DNA from: Coriobacteriia bacterium
GTDB taxonomy: Bacteria > Actinomycetota > Coriobacteriia > Coriobacteriales > UBA8131
Direction of reading: 5' to 3'
DNA length: 64,000 nucleotides
Assembly (NCBI GenBank): GCA_009783085.1
Contig: WRHU01000005.1
Location: forward strand, 87,177-151,176
The number at the start of each line of letters is the position of its first letter. The first letter of the stretch is position 1. Below the pieces are notes generated by a model. That model saw nothing but the letters and a program-made list of their open reading frames with translations. It did no database searches and was not told the origin of the DNA. This document shows positions 8,117 to 16,077 of this stretch, piece by piece. The translations under genes were made by a program, and so were the position numbers.

Positions 8117-9478
8117 CTAGTTCCGCAGCTTAAGACGCATTTCTGCTGCACGCTCAAACACACGCTCGACGTCAATATCGTGGCGATGATGCCCGTCGTA
8201 GACAACCTCACCGTCAATCATAGTCATAAGAATGTTATCTTGCGTAGCCGTGTGAACAATGGCAGAGCTGGGGTTGTGCGTGGGCACTTGGTTGGAGTTT
8301 GAAAGGTCAACAGCAATAATGTTGGCAACCTTGCCAGCGTCAAGCGAGCCGATTTTATCGTCCGCATGGATAGCCTCCGCAGCCCCCAGCGTTGCAAAGC
8401 GCACCATCGCCTCAGAAGTAAGAAACTTGCTTCGATTTCCTAGGGCACGCTGGAGCAGCAGACCAATGCGCATCTCTGCAATCATGTCGGTAGTGTCGGT
8501 GGCGGCGGGAGAATCTGTGCCCAAACCCACACGCAGCTTCGCCTCTAAAAACTTCAAAAGAGGCGGCACTCCCATTGCAAGCTGAGCATTACAGCGAGAA
8601 CACACCACAACACTTACGTCATTGTCGGCAAGCTTTTCGATATCCTCATCGTCAACCTGCACGCAATGAATAGCCAAGACCTCGGGAGCTTCGAGCAGGC
8701 CCCAGTTAAGAATGTAGCGCACCGGCGATACGCCCGTAGCAAGCCACGGTGGCATATCTATGCCGTAACCACGCTCTTGCTCGGTAGCATGAACAGAAAA
8801 CGGCGAGGAGCCATAGCGGATAAACTCGTACTCCTCTTGACTGCCCGCCAAATGGACGGCAACTGGTGTGTTGGGCGTGCTGGTGGCATACTCGCCAAGA
8901 CGCTCAAAAATACGGGGGTGACAGGTAACCAAAGCCGCAGGTGCAACGCCAATGCGAATGCGTGATGCAGTTGATTTTTTGCGCCACGCTTCAACATCGC
9001 TGAGCGCAGCATCAAGCACCGCATCAACCTCGCTTACCTCCATTGTTCCTACTTCACGATAGATATTGCCGTGCAGCCCAACCGCCTCAACAGCAGCCTG
9101 CGATGCTCCCGTTGTGGTTATGTCGGCAACGGTAGTAATGCCGCTGCGCACCACCTCAAGCGCACCAAGAAGCGCAGAATCCTCCCAGTCTTGCAGGCTA
9201 AACCGCTTTTCTTTCTCGGCAATATGGAGCTTCCATGCAGCGTAGGGAACGTCGTTGACGAGCCCACGCAGCGCAGAGTATTCAAGATGAGTGTGAATAT
9301 CAACAAAGCCGGGCATGAGCGCGGCAAGACCAAAGTTCTTAGTTTCCTCGTCTGGATAGCGAGTTTTAAGCTTCGCAGCTGTTCCAACATCGACAATTTT
9401 GCCGTTTTGGACAAGAACAGCTCCGTTTTCTATGTGCGGAGAGCTAACCGGTATAACATAGCGTGCGATAAGGAGCAT
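8117..9478 (-). CDS. mtaD: Amidohydrolase, 5-methylthioadenosine/S-adenosylhomocysteine deaminase family
   Basis: 453 residues on minus; ATG at 9478 after AGGAGGTTTCAA. Amidohydrolase superfamily, TrzA/MtaD group: metal-binding GFVDIHTHLEY (HxH, about 60), AVHLAGSQEEYEF (about 207), LAIHCVQVDDEDIEKL (His, about 270), GLGTDSPAATDTTDM (metal Asp, about 320), and the C-terminal beta-sandwich part with GSLDAGKVANIIAVDL. By family knowledge it deaminates adenosine-like nucleosides (MTA, SAH, adenosine); guanine or cytosine deaminase relatives are the alternative. It is convergent with ddl, leaving an 87-bp interval with short inverted repeats of GCTCG type. Confidence 0.82.
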   Translation of the reverse strand: MLLIARYVIPVSSPHIENGAVLVQNGKIVDVGTAAKLKTRYPDEETKNFGLAALMPGFVDIHTHLEYSALRGLVNDVPYAAWKLHIAEKEKRFSLQDWEDSALLGALEVVRSGITTVADITTTGASQAAVEAVGLHGNIYREVGTMEVSEVDAVLDAALSDVEAWRKKSTASRIRIGVAPAALVTCHPRIFERLGEYATSTPNTPVAVHLAGSQEEYEFIRYGSSPFSVHATEQERGYGIDMPPWLATGVSPVRYILNWGLLEAPEVLAIHCVQVDDEDIEKLADNDVSVVVCSRCNAQLAMGVPPLLKFLEAKLRVGLGTDSPAATDTTDMIAEMRIGLLLQRALGNRSKFLTSEAMVRFATLGAAEAIHADDKIGSLDAGKVANIIAVDLSNSNQVPTHNPSSAIVHTATQDNILMTMIDGEVVYDGHHRHDIDVERVFERAAEMRLKLRN

Positions 9479-9622
9479 TTGAAACCTCCTAGTTCAATAA
9501 ACCGTGGAAGCTCATTATAGCTCTTATGGAGGTTTTGCTGGTAGGACGTTTGGGGGAAGAGCTCCTTTGGGAGAAAATGCCCCTGGGGATAAATTGCCCT
9601 GAGGAAAAATTGCCCCTGAACG

Positions 9623-9697
9623 CCGATATAGGGCGCAACCTCTGGAGTCTATGGTGGTGGGGTTCATAGATCTCACTTCGATTGCACCCTATATCGG
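9623..9697. repeat. 16-bp inverted repeat with 43-bp loop
   Basis: CCGATATAGGGCGCAA and TTGCACCCTATATCGG pair with one mismatch. This could be an operator-like dyad or the ends of a minimal element; no function can be assigned. Confidence 0.75.
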
Positions 9698-9902
9698 GTT
9701 TCAATAGCTCTTGCGTGTGTGTCTGACGCTCACGCTCAGCCATGCGATGTGGTAAGTTTTCAAATTACAGCTCGTTTGCTTTACTTTACAGATGCGCTTG
9801 GTTGGTTCTCTTTTTTTGCTTAATCCTGTCCTTTTCGCTGAAAATAGTATAGCACGCTGACAAGCCAAAAATAGCCTGATTTCCGCCCTCTCATCCGGAT
9901 AA

Positions 9903-10004
9903 AGCGCATATATGCGCTGGTTAGGGGCTTGTTTTGTGCCACTCGTCCGGACGAGTGGCACCTGAGGCCACAACAAGAAAACATGCTGTTTTCTTGTTGT
10001 GGCC
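9903..10004. repeat. Three consecutive perfect palindromes
   Basis: AGCGCATATATGCGCT is a perfect 16-bp palindrome (9903-9918). GTGCCACTCGTCC followed directly by its reverse complement makes a perfect 26-bp palindrome (9936-9961). GGCCACAACAAGAAAACA, a TGC loop and the exact reverse complement make an 18-bp stem (9966-10004), followed about 18 bp later by a T6 run on plus. The last one could act as a terminator for either flank; the first two could be protein-binding sites. Confidence 0.85.
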
Positions 10005-10070
10005 GACTAAGCCTTGTTGGGCCTTTTTTGAAGGTGTTGAGGAGGACGGTACGATTTTGTCACATTTCTC

Positions 10071-10136
10071 GGCAGGCAGGGGTGGTTCTGTATTCCCTTT
10101 GCAAAGCAAGGGGAGCAAAGTCACCCCTGCCTGCCC
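10071..10136. repeat. 66-bp dispersed element, copy 1
   Basis: It begins GGCAGGCAGGGGTGGTTCTG and ends with the inverted CACCCCTGCCTGCC, with an internal CCCTTTG...CAAGGGG dyad. A second copy with the same ends and layout is at 47779-47844, so this is a repeat family of the genome (REP or tiny MITE type). Confidence 0.85.
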
Positions 10137-10150
10137 TATAAGTTTTTAAC

Positions 10151-10999
10151 TTATGCCAAGTTGAGCTTCTTGGTCATAAAGTGGCGGCTAATAAAGTAGC
10201 CAGCAATCGCAAAGGCAATCAGCAGCAGGCCATAGAGCAAGGTGCCCAGGACAAGAGCCTGTTCTCCTGCCACCGAATACAACTGCGAGTCATACGGCAA
10301 GCGGTCAATTCTCTGCATTATCCCCACAAACGCAGGCATAACTGCCGCCGTAAAGATGCTTGAGATAATCTGAATGGCAACTGTGATGATAAGGTAGGCA
10401 AGCACTGTTCCGCCAAGACGACTTTTGATAATGTTAGGGCCAATGGCTATCGCCGTGTAATAGGTAAGAATGCTCGAAACAAACGACACCACTATAAGGA
10501 AAATGCCACAAATTATCCAAAGGCTTGGGTGGAACCCATTTGACACAGCATCGCGCCAAAACTCCGCTATTCCCTTAAAGATATCGGGCAATCCTGCTGG
10601 CGTTGCAAGTATCAAAAAGCTGAGAAGCAGCACAACAAAACTTGCAAGCGACCACACCGTTCCAACAATGAGCTTGCTTATGAGGTGCTGGTCAGCCGTT
10701 ACGGGAAGCGTAAACCACAAATAACCCTCGTCACCAAGCATTCGATAAAAACGCACCACAATAATAACCAAGGTCGCAACAAACAAAGCCGTAATTGCCA
10801 CTATGTACAGAGTAACCACAAGCCCTTCCATAATAGCTGAAAGATTCTTGGCAAAGCCAGGGGTGGTGCTTGTGTAGATGTCAGGAGCAAAATAGCTGGT
10901 AATGGCGGTAATCATTGCTAACACCAAAACTCCGGCGTACATCAGCAAAAAGGTTCGTGATGTTGCCTTGAATTCATATTTAAGTAGTTTTCCTAGCAT
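10151..10999 (-). CDS. ABC-2 type transporter permease
   Basis: 282 residues. Six hydrophobic segments can be seen (for example FLLMYAGVLVLAMITAITSYF, VVTLYIVAITALFVATLVIIV, VGTVWSLASFVVLLLSFLIL and a C-terminal LGTLLYGLLLIAFAIAGYFIS). The loop with YRMLGDEGYLWFTLPV, found in GntR-linked ABC-2 permeases, follows the second pair. Its start overlaps the end of the ATPase gene by 7 bp, so the two are translationally coupled. Substrate unknown; linked exporters often serve in drug or peptide defence. Confidence 0.85.
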   Translation of the reverse strand: MLGKLLKYEFKATSRTFLLMYAGVLVLAMITAITSYFAPDIYTSTTPGFAKNLSAIMEGLVVTLYIVAITALFVATLVIIVVRFYRMLGDEGYLWFTLPVTADQHLISKLIVGTVWSLASFVVLLLSFLILATPAGLPDIFKGIAEFWRDAVSNGFHPSLWIICGIFLIVVSFVSSILTYYTAIAIGPNIIKSRLGGTVLAYLIITVAIQIISSIFTAAVMPAFVGIMQRIDRLPYDSQLYSVAGEQALVLGTLLYGLLLIAFAIAGYFISRHFMTKKLNLA

Positions 11000-11691
11000 C
11001 GGAATACCTCCCTGAACACCTCGTTAACGCTCTTTCCGGTTTCCTCACGTATCTGGTCAACACTCGCCACGCGCTCGACATAGCCACCCCACAAAAAGAC
11101 TACATCGTCCAAAACGTGTTCGATGTCATAAATGAGGTGCGTGCTAATAAGCACCGTGCCATGCTCGTTGTAGTTGCGAATGATCGTGTCCAAAATGTAA
11201 TCGCGCGCCGCTGGGTCAACCCCACCAATGGGCTCGTCAAGCAGATAAAGATGCGCTTGGCGACTCATCGCCAAAGCCAGCTGAACCTTTTCTTGCATAC
11301 CTTTTGATAAGGTCTTGAACGTCTTGCTGGTGTCTATGCCGAGTGCAGCGAGCATGTCATTCGCTTTTGCAGAATCAAAGTTCTCGTAAAAGTCTGCGAA
11401 AAGGGCCACGCAATCTTGCACCTTCATCCAACTGTCGAAGTAGGGACGGTCGGGCAAATAGCTCACAATCTTTTTTGTTTCTGGGCCAGGCTTGATGCCG
11501 TTAATAAAAATCTCACCGCTTGAGGGAGTAAGCAGTCCGCTTGCGAGCTTCATAAACGTTGTTTTGCCGCTCCCGTTAGGGCCCAAAAGCCCCACGATGC
11601 GCCCTGCTCCCAGCGAAATGTTGACGTTGTTCAACGCCGGCATAACGCCAAAGTTTTTGGTGAGATTTTGCGTTTGCAATATCATGCTCAT
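10993..11691 (-). CDS. ABC transporter ATP-binding protein
   Basis: 232 residues with a full nucleotide-binding domain: Walker A GPNGSGKTTFM (about 38-46), Q-loop region VSYLPDRPYFDSW, signature LSKGMQEKVQLALAM (about 132), Walker B LYLLDEPIGGVD (about 152) and switch His in LISTHLIYDIEHVL. It is encoded between a GntR regulator (whose stop is adjacent) and the permease, forming a three-gene operon in which the regulator probably controls the exporter. Confidence 0.93.
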   Translation of the reverse strand: MSMILQTQNLTKNFGVMPALNNVNISLGAGRIVGLLGPNGSGKTTFMKLASGLLTPSSGEIFINGIKPGPETKKIVSYLPDRPYFDSWMKVQDCVALFADFYENFDSAKANDMLAALGIDTSKTFKTLSKGMQEKVQLALAMSRQAHLYLLDEPIGGVDPAARDYILDTIIRNYNEHGTVLISTHLIYDIEHVLDDVVFLWGGYVERVASVDQIREETGKSVNEVFREVFRC

Positions 11692-12426
11692 CTATTTCAT
11701 CTCCTTACCTGCAGCCTTGTTGGCGGTCGATGCCACTTTTTTGGCAGTTGAGGCAGCTTTGCTTGCAGACGATGCAGCCTTCTTGGCAGTTGGGGCAGCT
11801 TTGTTGCCAGCTGGGGCAGCTTTTTTATGGCTGGAAGCAGCTGGCTTCTTGCGAGCCGGTGCTTTTGCCGGTGCTGCCGCCGTCGTTTTTGCCTTAGCTG
11901 CTGCTGTTTTTGCCGCCGCCGCTGTTTTTGCCGCTGTTTTTGCCGCCGCCGCTGTCGAAGTCTTTGCCCGAGGTTTTGCTGATGCTTTCGCTCGTGCGGC
12001 TGGTGCCTTTGCTTGCGTCGCAGACGCCTTTGGTTGAGCCTTTGTTTGCGCTGCCCGCGCTGCTTGAGGCGTTTCCTGCACAACAAGCATATTCGCAGCA
12101 GCCGAACGACCAATTCCCAAACTTTGCATACCAACAAAATACTGTTCGATATAGCCTTCTGCCATACGTTCTTTGAGAGCCTTTACCAGTTGAACGTCGG
12201 TAGTAACGGTTCTGCCGCTCGTTCTTTGCGTGTACAAAAGCCCTTGAGCTTCCAGCTCGGTCAGCGCCTTTTGCATAGTGTTCGGGTTTACGTTGGCTTC
12301 AAGTGCCAGCACACGAACGCTCGGAACAGGAGAGCCCATCGGATAGATTCCCAAAAGAATCCTCTTTTGAATGAGCTCCATAATCTGAGCATAAATAGGA
12401 CGGTCTGTGCTAAAAACCCAGTTCAC
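11692..12426 (-). CDS. GntR-family (YtrA-like) regulator with long Lys/Ala-rich tail
   Basis: The track starts at 12528. I choose the GTG at 12426, preceded by GAAGGAGG and giving MNWVFSTDRPIYAQIMELI, so 244 residues. Residues 1-75 form the GntR winged helix (QIMELIQKRILLGIYPMGSPVPSVRVLALEANVNPNTMQKAL), and about 75-115 are the short YtrA-type extension. From about 120 to the end the protein is a low-complexity Ala/Lys/Thr tail (AKTAAKTAAAAKTAAAKAKT, then KKAAPAG, AKKAASSASKAAS) resembling bacterial histone H1 tails. YtrA regulators usually end near 125, so the tail roughly doubles the protein. It is first gene of the ABC operon and likely autoregulates it through the dyad upstream. Confidence 0.85.
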   Translation of the reverse strand: MNWVFSTDRPIYAQIMELIQKRILLGIYPMGSPVPSVRVLALEANVNPNTMQKALTELEAQGLLYTQRTSGRTVTTDVQLVKALKERMAEGYIEQYFVGMQSLGIGRSAAANMLVVQETPQAARAAQTKAQPKASATQAKAPAARAKASAKPRAKTSTAAAAKTAAKTAAAAKTAAAKAKTTAAAPAKAPARKKPAASSHKKAAPAGNKAAPTAKKAASSASKAASTAKKVASTANKAAGKEMK

Positions 12427-12500
12427 TGCACACCTCCTTCTCTCGTACGTTTTGAGCCACATTTTGAGCCCTGCTGACTTTCGAGATTGCCTCGGGCTCT

Positions 12501-12540
12501 GTATTACTGTACTAATTATATAATACAATACCGTATTAAG
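12501..12540 (-). promoter_or_regulatory. Promoter/operator region of the GntR-ABC operon
   Basis: An AT-rich block with an imperfect dyad (TACTGTACTAATTATA against TACGGTATTGTATTATA on the other strand), containing a TATAAT on minus at 12520-12515. It lies about 90 bp before the GntR start. I found no good -35 box, as might be expected for a regulated promoter. Confidence 0.5.
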
Positions 12541-12799
12541 ACAGCTCCGTCAAGAAACTTTTTGAAAACTTTTGGGTGACGAGGGAGGGGACCAAACGTG
12601 TGACAAAGTGTGCCAACTTAAACGCACCCGTGCGACAACGTGCGACATCTCTGATGGGCCCCGTGTGCTTAGAGGTTGCCGTAAAACCTTTGGCAGCGCG
12701 CTGGAGCGTTTTGTTTTTGCTAGAAAACCGCAGCTCAGAGGCAGGGTGATGACAGATTTTGCAACGTCGCTGGCAGATGATATAATAGTCCCTCGCTGC
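12541..12799. other. Interval between GntR promoter and tRNA-Ser
   Basis: No supported gene (the track ORFs 12536-12853 and 12572-12916 are rejected). The right end carries the tRNA promoter TTGCAA (12759-12764), a 16-bp spacer and TATAAT (12781-12786). Confidence 0.6.
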
Positions 12800-12887
12800 G
12801 GAGGAATGGCCGAGTGGTTGAAGGCGGCAGTCTTGAAAACTGTTGTGCCGCAAGGTACCGTGGGTTCAAATCCTACTTCCTCCGCCA
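12800..12887 (+). tRNA. tRNA-Ser (anticodon TGA)
   Basis: Acceptor GGAGGAA/TTCCTCC with discriminator G and encoded CCA; anticodon loop CTTGAAA gives TGA; a long variable arm (TGCCGCAAGGTA) is typical of serine tRNAs; T loop TTCAAAT. A TATAAT -10 box ends 13 bp upstream. Confidence 0.95.
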
Positions 12888-12912
12888 GTTTAGTTTTTTA
12901 CAAGGGAGCTTC

Positions 12913-13185
12913 ATGATACAAACCGTACTGTCTGTGCTGGGCAAAGACCGCAAGGGCGTAGTTGCCACCGTGGCTACCACGCTGTTTGAGGCTGGTGCTA
13001 ACATTGACGACATCTCACAAACCATTTTGGGCGATATGTTCTCCATGACCATGATGGTAACGATCGACGAGGGCGCGTGCGGCTTTAATGAGCTTCAAGA
13101 GCGCCTTGCCGCTGATGCCGAGCGCCTTAATATGCAGATTACGCTGCAGCGCTCAGATGTCTTTGATTTCATGTACAAGGTGTAG
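12913..13185 (+). CDS. ACT domain protein (UPF0237 family)
   Basis: 90 residues from the ATG at 12913 (GGGAGCTTC just before); the track start at 12814 lies inside the tRNA and is wrong. It is a single ACT fold: VLSVLGKDRKGVVATVATTLFEAGANIDDISQTIL (N-terminal beta-alpha-beta), MTMMVTID, then a second helix and QITLQRSDVFDFMYKV. By family knowledge ACT domains bind small ligands such as amino acids; this stand-alone family is conserved but uncharacterised. Confidence 0.9.
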   Translation: MIQTVLSVLGKDRKGVVATVATTLFEAGANIDDISQTILGDMFSMTMMVTIDEGACGFNELQERLAADAERLNMQITLQRSDVFDFMYKV

Positions 13186-13199
13186 CTTAGCTCTCGTTT

Positions 13200-14243
13200 T
13201 TACCCCAACGCATCTACGTCTGCGCCATTTAAGCCCGCGTCACTCAACCCCACAACATCTACGTCCACGCCATTTAAGCCCACAACGGTTGCCATTCTGC
13301 CCGAGGCTTCTTTGTCCCTGCGTGCGGAATGCAAAAGCGGATTTCTTTTTGTTGAGCCAAAATACCACTCTATGTTTTGCGGCTCAACGCCCTGTGAGGT
13401 TAAAATTGCTCGTGCCGAGCCGGGCAAATCTGCGAGCCAATGCCCCGTGCGGCTTGCCACAAATAACTCAGATACCTTTTCTGCAATGGCAGGTCGTTCC
13501 AAGAGTGCGCTGCGAACCTCAGTGGAAACTTCGTAATCCCCTTGCGTAATCGCTGGACCAATCCAAACCTTGAGAGAGCTGGGTGCTATGCCGTGGTCTT
13601 TTTGCAAGCGCTCTAATGCCCCTTCGATGATGCCGCCAGCAAGGCTTTTCCAGCCTGCATGAAGTGCGGCAGCCACCTTATGTTGCTCGCTCACGCAGAC
13701 AACAGGCAGACAGTCGGCGGTGGTAAAGGCAACAGCGGTGCCCTTTTGGGTGAGCAATGCGCCATCGGCGTTGATGCTTGGGGGTATGGCGGCGGCGCTT
13801 GGGGGCTCAGCGGCACTTGCTGGTGGCATAGCAGCGGCGCTTGGGGGCTCAGCGGCACTTGCTGGTGGCATAGCAGCGGTGCTTACTGGTGGCAAAGTTG
13901 GATTGTGCGATGATACCGATGACAAAGCGGGGTTGTGCGGCGGCACACCAACAACGCGCACCCCATGTTCAAGAGCAAGCCACGTTACGTGCAACGGCGC
14001 AAGGGCACGCTCCAGCTCACGACGCTGCTCCTCACACTCGCCAGCCTTAAAGCTCACTGGCTCGCCCCTGTGCAAAGCAAGCGTGGTAAAAACAGTGAGC
14101 CAAGGAAATCCAAGGCTCACCGGTTCAATAACAGAAAAATTGCGGGTTTCTAAGGGGGCTTCTAAGCGGGCTTCTAAGCGGGCTTCTAAGCGGGCTTCTA
14201 AGTGGGTTTCTGCCACAGCAAGCTCAGCAATCTCAGCAATCAC
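13200..14243 (-). CDS. pgeF: Polyphenol oxidase / purine nucleoside phosphorylase PgeF family, with repeat-encoded insertions
   Basis: 347 residues on minus (GTG start at 14243; the RBS is weak and an in-frame GTG 24 bp on is possible). YfiH/PgeF family core: VTWLALEHGVRVV, AFTTADCLPVVCVSE (metal Cys), AAALHAGWKSLAGGIIEGAL (metal His), WIGPAITQGDYEV and a late FGSTKRNPLLHSARRD. By family knowledge it is a Zn enzyme acting on purine nucleosides, or editing peptidoglycan precursors. Three stretches are not in the family: LEARLEARLEARLEAP near the N-terminus, two copies of AAMPPASAAEPPSA in the middle, and VVGLNGVDVD/VVGLSDAGLNGADVD at the C-terminus. All come from short tandem DNA repeats. Confidence 0.85.
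   Translation of the reverse strand: MIAEIAELAVAETHLEARLEARLEARLEAPLETRNFSVIEPVSLGFPWLTVFTTLALHRGEPVSFKAGECEEQRRELERALAPLHVTWLALEHGVRVVGVPPHNPALSSVSSHNPTLPPVSTAAMPPASAAEPPSAAAMPPASAAEPPSAAAIPPSINADGALLTQKGTAVAFTTADCLPVVCVSEQHKVAAALHAGWKSLAGGIIEGALERLQKDHGIAPSSLKVWIGPAITQGDYEVSTEVRSALLERPAIAEKVSELFVASRTGHWLADLPGSARAILTSQGVEPQNIEWYFGSTKRNPLLHSARRDKEASGRMATVVGLNGVDVDVVGLSDAGLNGADVDALG
13789..13890. repeat. 42-bp tandem repeat inside pgeF
   Basis: GGCGCTTGGGGGCTCAGCGG... with GGTGGCATAGCA is present in two full and one partial head-to-tail copies. It keeps frame and encodes the AAMPPASAAEPPSA duplication. Confidence 0.85.
14147..14210. repeat. 12-bp tandem repeat inside pgeF (five copies)
   Basis: The unit GCGGGCTTCTAA occurs about five times in a row with drift at the ends (GGGG at one end, GTGGG at the other) and encodes LEAR repeats near the PgeF N-terminus. 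Confidence 0.85.
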
Positions 14244-14252
14244 AAACAGCCG

Positions 14253-15284
14253 CTACCGAGAAAGCAGCAGCTGGGCTATCTGCACGGCGTTAAGGGCCGC
14301 ACCCTTACGAATCTGGTCGGCAACGTTCCAAAATGCCAGACCATGCGGCACCGACGTGTCTTGGCGCAAGCGGCCAACGTAGACGGGGTCGCTTCCTGCC
14401 AATAGGCCCGGCATGGGGTAGCTCTTGGCAGCAGGATCGTCCATCACCACAATGCCCGGTGCAGCCTCAAGGGCGGCTCGTGCGTCGGCTACGCTTAGCT
14501 CCGAAGCAAACTCAACATTTATCATCTCGGCATGACAGCGCAAAACAGGAACCCGCACGCAATTAACCGCAAGCTCAAGGGCGGGTGCATGCATAATCTT
14601 TTTGGTTTCCACCACCATTTTCCACTCTTCTTTGGTGTAAGCGTCGTCCATGAACACGTCAATATGCGGAATACAATTAAACGCAATCTGGTGCGCAAAA
14701 TGCTCAACAGCAAGGGGCTTATCGTCAAGAAAATCGCGCGACTGATTGTACAGCTCGTCCATCGCCGCCGCACCAGCTCCGCTTGCCGCCTGGTAGGTAG
14801 ACACCACCACGCGCTTGATAGGAGCAATCTTATTAAGCGGTGCGAGGGCAGCCACCATTTGAATGGTTGAACAGTTGGGGTTGGCAATAACTCCCTGATG
14901 CTCAAAGGCGTCATCTGGATTAACCTCGGGAACAACGAGCGGCACGCCGCTTTCCATACGAAATGCCGAGGAGTTGTCTATCATAACTGCGCCTGCAGCA
15001 ACAACTGCCTCACGGAGTTCTATTGACACATCGGCGCCCGCAGCAAATAGAGCAATATCCACGCCCTCAAAGGACTCTGGGGTCATCGCTTTAACGGTAA
15101 GCTCTCCGCCTGGAGCAGGCTTAAAGGGCACCGTCTTGCCGGCGCTGCGCTCGCTTGCCAAGGCACGCACCTCGGCGGCAGGAAATTCAAGCTGCTCTAG
15201 CACAAGCAACATTTCGCGCCCAACTGCACCCGTAGCTCCAGCTACTGCAACAACAGGGTTGGCAGGAAGTGATTTGAAAGCCAT
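14253..15284 (-). CDS. asd: Aspartate-semialdehyde dehydrogenase
   Basis: 343 residues; ATG at 15284 with GGAGC upstream. It reduces aspartyl phosphate to the semialdehyde for Lys/Thr/Met and diaminopimelate. Seen: NADP-binding VAVAGATGAVGREMLLVLEQ (about 11-30), VMIDNSSAFRM (about 95), PNCSTIQMV with the catalytic Cys (about 133), STYQAASGAGAAAMDEL and a late VPVLRCHAEMINVEF with the active His region. It is divergent from mobB-lysC, whose product makes its substrate; the shared 103-bp intergenic region probably holds both promoters. Confidence 0.96.
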   Translation of the reverse strand: MAFKSLPANPVVAVAGATGAVGREMLLVLEQLEFPAAEVRALASERSAGKTVPFKPAPGGELTVKAMTPESFEGVDIALFAAGADVSIELREAVVAAGAVMIDNSSAFRMESGVPLVVPEVNPDDAFEHQGVIANPNCSTIQMVAALAPLNKIAPIKRVVVSTYQAASGAGAAAMDELYNQSRDFLDDKPLAVEHFAHQIAFNCIPHIDVFMDDAYTKEEWKMVVETKKIMHAPALELAVNCVRVPVLRCHAEMINVEFASELSVADARAALEAAPGIVVMDDPAAKSYPMPGLLAGSDPVYVGRLRQDTSVPHGLAFWNVADQIRKGAALNAVQIAQLLLSR

Positions 15285-15387
15285 CTGAATGCTCCGTTCT
15301 CTCTATTCAGGTATACTTCTCGCTAGGTACCATGCCTACTGCAGGCATCTACGTATCCATAATACCCGATTCTTGCGAGGAGTTTGC

Positions 15388-16077
15388 ATGACTAATGCCT
15401 TACCCCTACCAGCGGTTGCTTTTGTGGGCAAACAGAACTCTGGAAAAACAACCCTGCTGGTCAAGCTCATAGCGGAGCTTACCGCACGAGGCGTGCAGGT
15501 GGGTACCGTTAAACATCATTCGCATTGCGGTTTTGAGTTTGATAAAGAGGGAAAAGACTCGTGGCGCCACACTCAGGCGGGCAGTTGTTACACCGTCATT
15601 GCCGCGCCCGACCAGATTGCCAGCGTGCAGCGTGTTGACGAGAATGTTGACGTGCCCCTTGAACTCATCATAAAAAAGATGGCTGAAACAGCAAGTGCAA
15701 AACTTGATGTTGTTTTGGTTGAGGGCTACCGACAGTCGGGCTTGCCTACCATTGAGCTTTTTAGGGCGGAGAATCCCCGCGATGCTGAGCGCACGCTGGG
15801 CGCAGAGGACAATCCACTTGTTGCCGTGGTAACCGACATACGCCGTGTGGAGCAAGAGGCGGCGGTTTTTGGTGGTGCAGGGGGTGCAGGGGCTGCAGCT
15901 TGCGCAAGTGACACAGGGGGCGCAGGTGGTGCGGTGGGCGCAAGTGGCTCAGGTGGCGGCAGCGATAGTGGTGGTAGCGATAGTGGGGGCTGCGAACCTC
16001 TCCCCACTTTTGGCTTTGAAGACATCGCTGCGCTGGCAGATTTTGTGCAATCCGCTATTATAGAGCCATGTCAATAA
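15388..16077 (+). CDS. mobB: Molybdopterin-guanine dinucleotide biosynthesis protein MobB
   Basis: 229 residues from the ATG at 15388 (GCGAGGAGTTTGC before it); the track start at 15289 is upstream and unsupported. P-loop GTPase: VAFVGKQNSGKTTLLVKLI (Walker A), GTVKHHSHCGFEFDKEGKDS (metal/GTP binding, typical of MobB), VVLVEGYRQSGLPTIEL. MobB assists MGD or MCD cofactor insertion, so this organism has molybdo- or tungsto-enzymes. Residues about 165-200 are a Gly/Ser/Ala-rich insert (GGAGGAGAAA, GGGSDSGGSDSGG) from short DNA repeats. The stop overlaps the lysC start by 10 bp. Confidence 0.88.
   Translation: MTNALPLPAVAFVGKQNSGKTTLLVKLIAELTARGVQVGTVKHHSHCGFEFDKEGKDSWRHTQAGSCYTVIAAPDQIASVQRVDENVDVPLELIIKKMAETASAKLDVVLVEGYRQSGLPTIELFRAENPRDAERTLGAEDNPLVAVVTDIRRVEQEAAVFGGAGGAGAAACASDTGGAGGAVGASGSGGGSDSGGSDSGGCEPLPTFGFEDIAALADFVQSAIIEPCQ

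Larger units (their letters stand above)
9479..10150. other. Gene-free stretch rich in palindromes
   Basis: 672 bp without a supportable gene, although the track lists several small ORFs on both strands. It contains the inverted repeat at 9623-9697, perfect palindromes at 9903-9918 and 9936-9961, a long hairpin at 9966-10004 and a dispersed 66-bp element at 10071-10136. Upstream of 9623 the phrase AAATTGCCC.TGA is repeated (9589-9620). Confidence 0.7.

Noticed and set aside
9489-10149. Several 60-90 codon ORFs in the palindrome region
   Set aside because: Both strands give them because of palindromes; no RBS or recognisable sequence.
12536-12916. ORFs around tRNA-Ser
   Set aside because: They run through the tRNA and lack family features or RBS.
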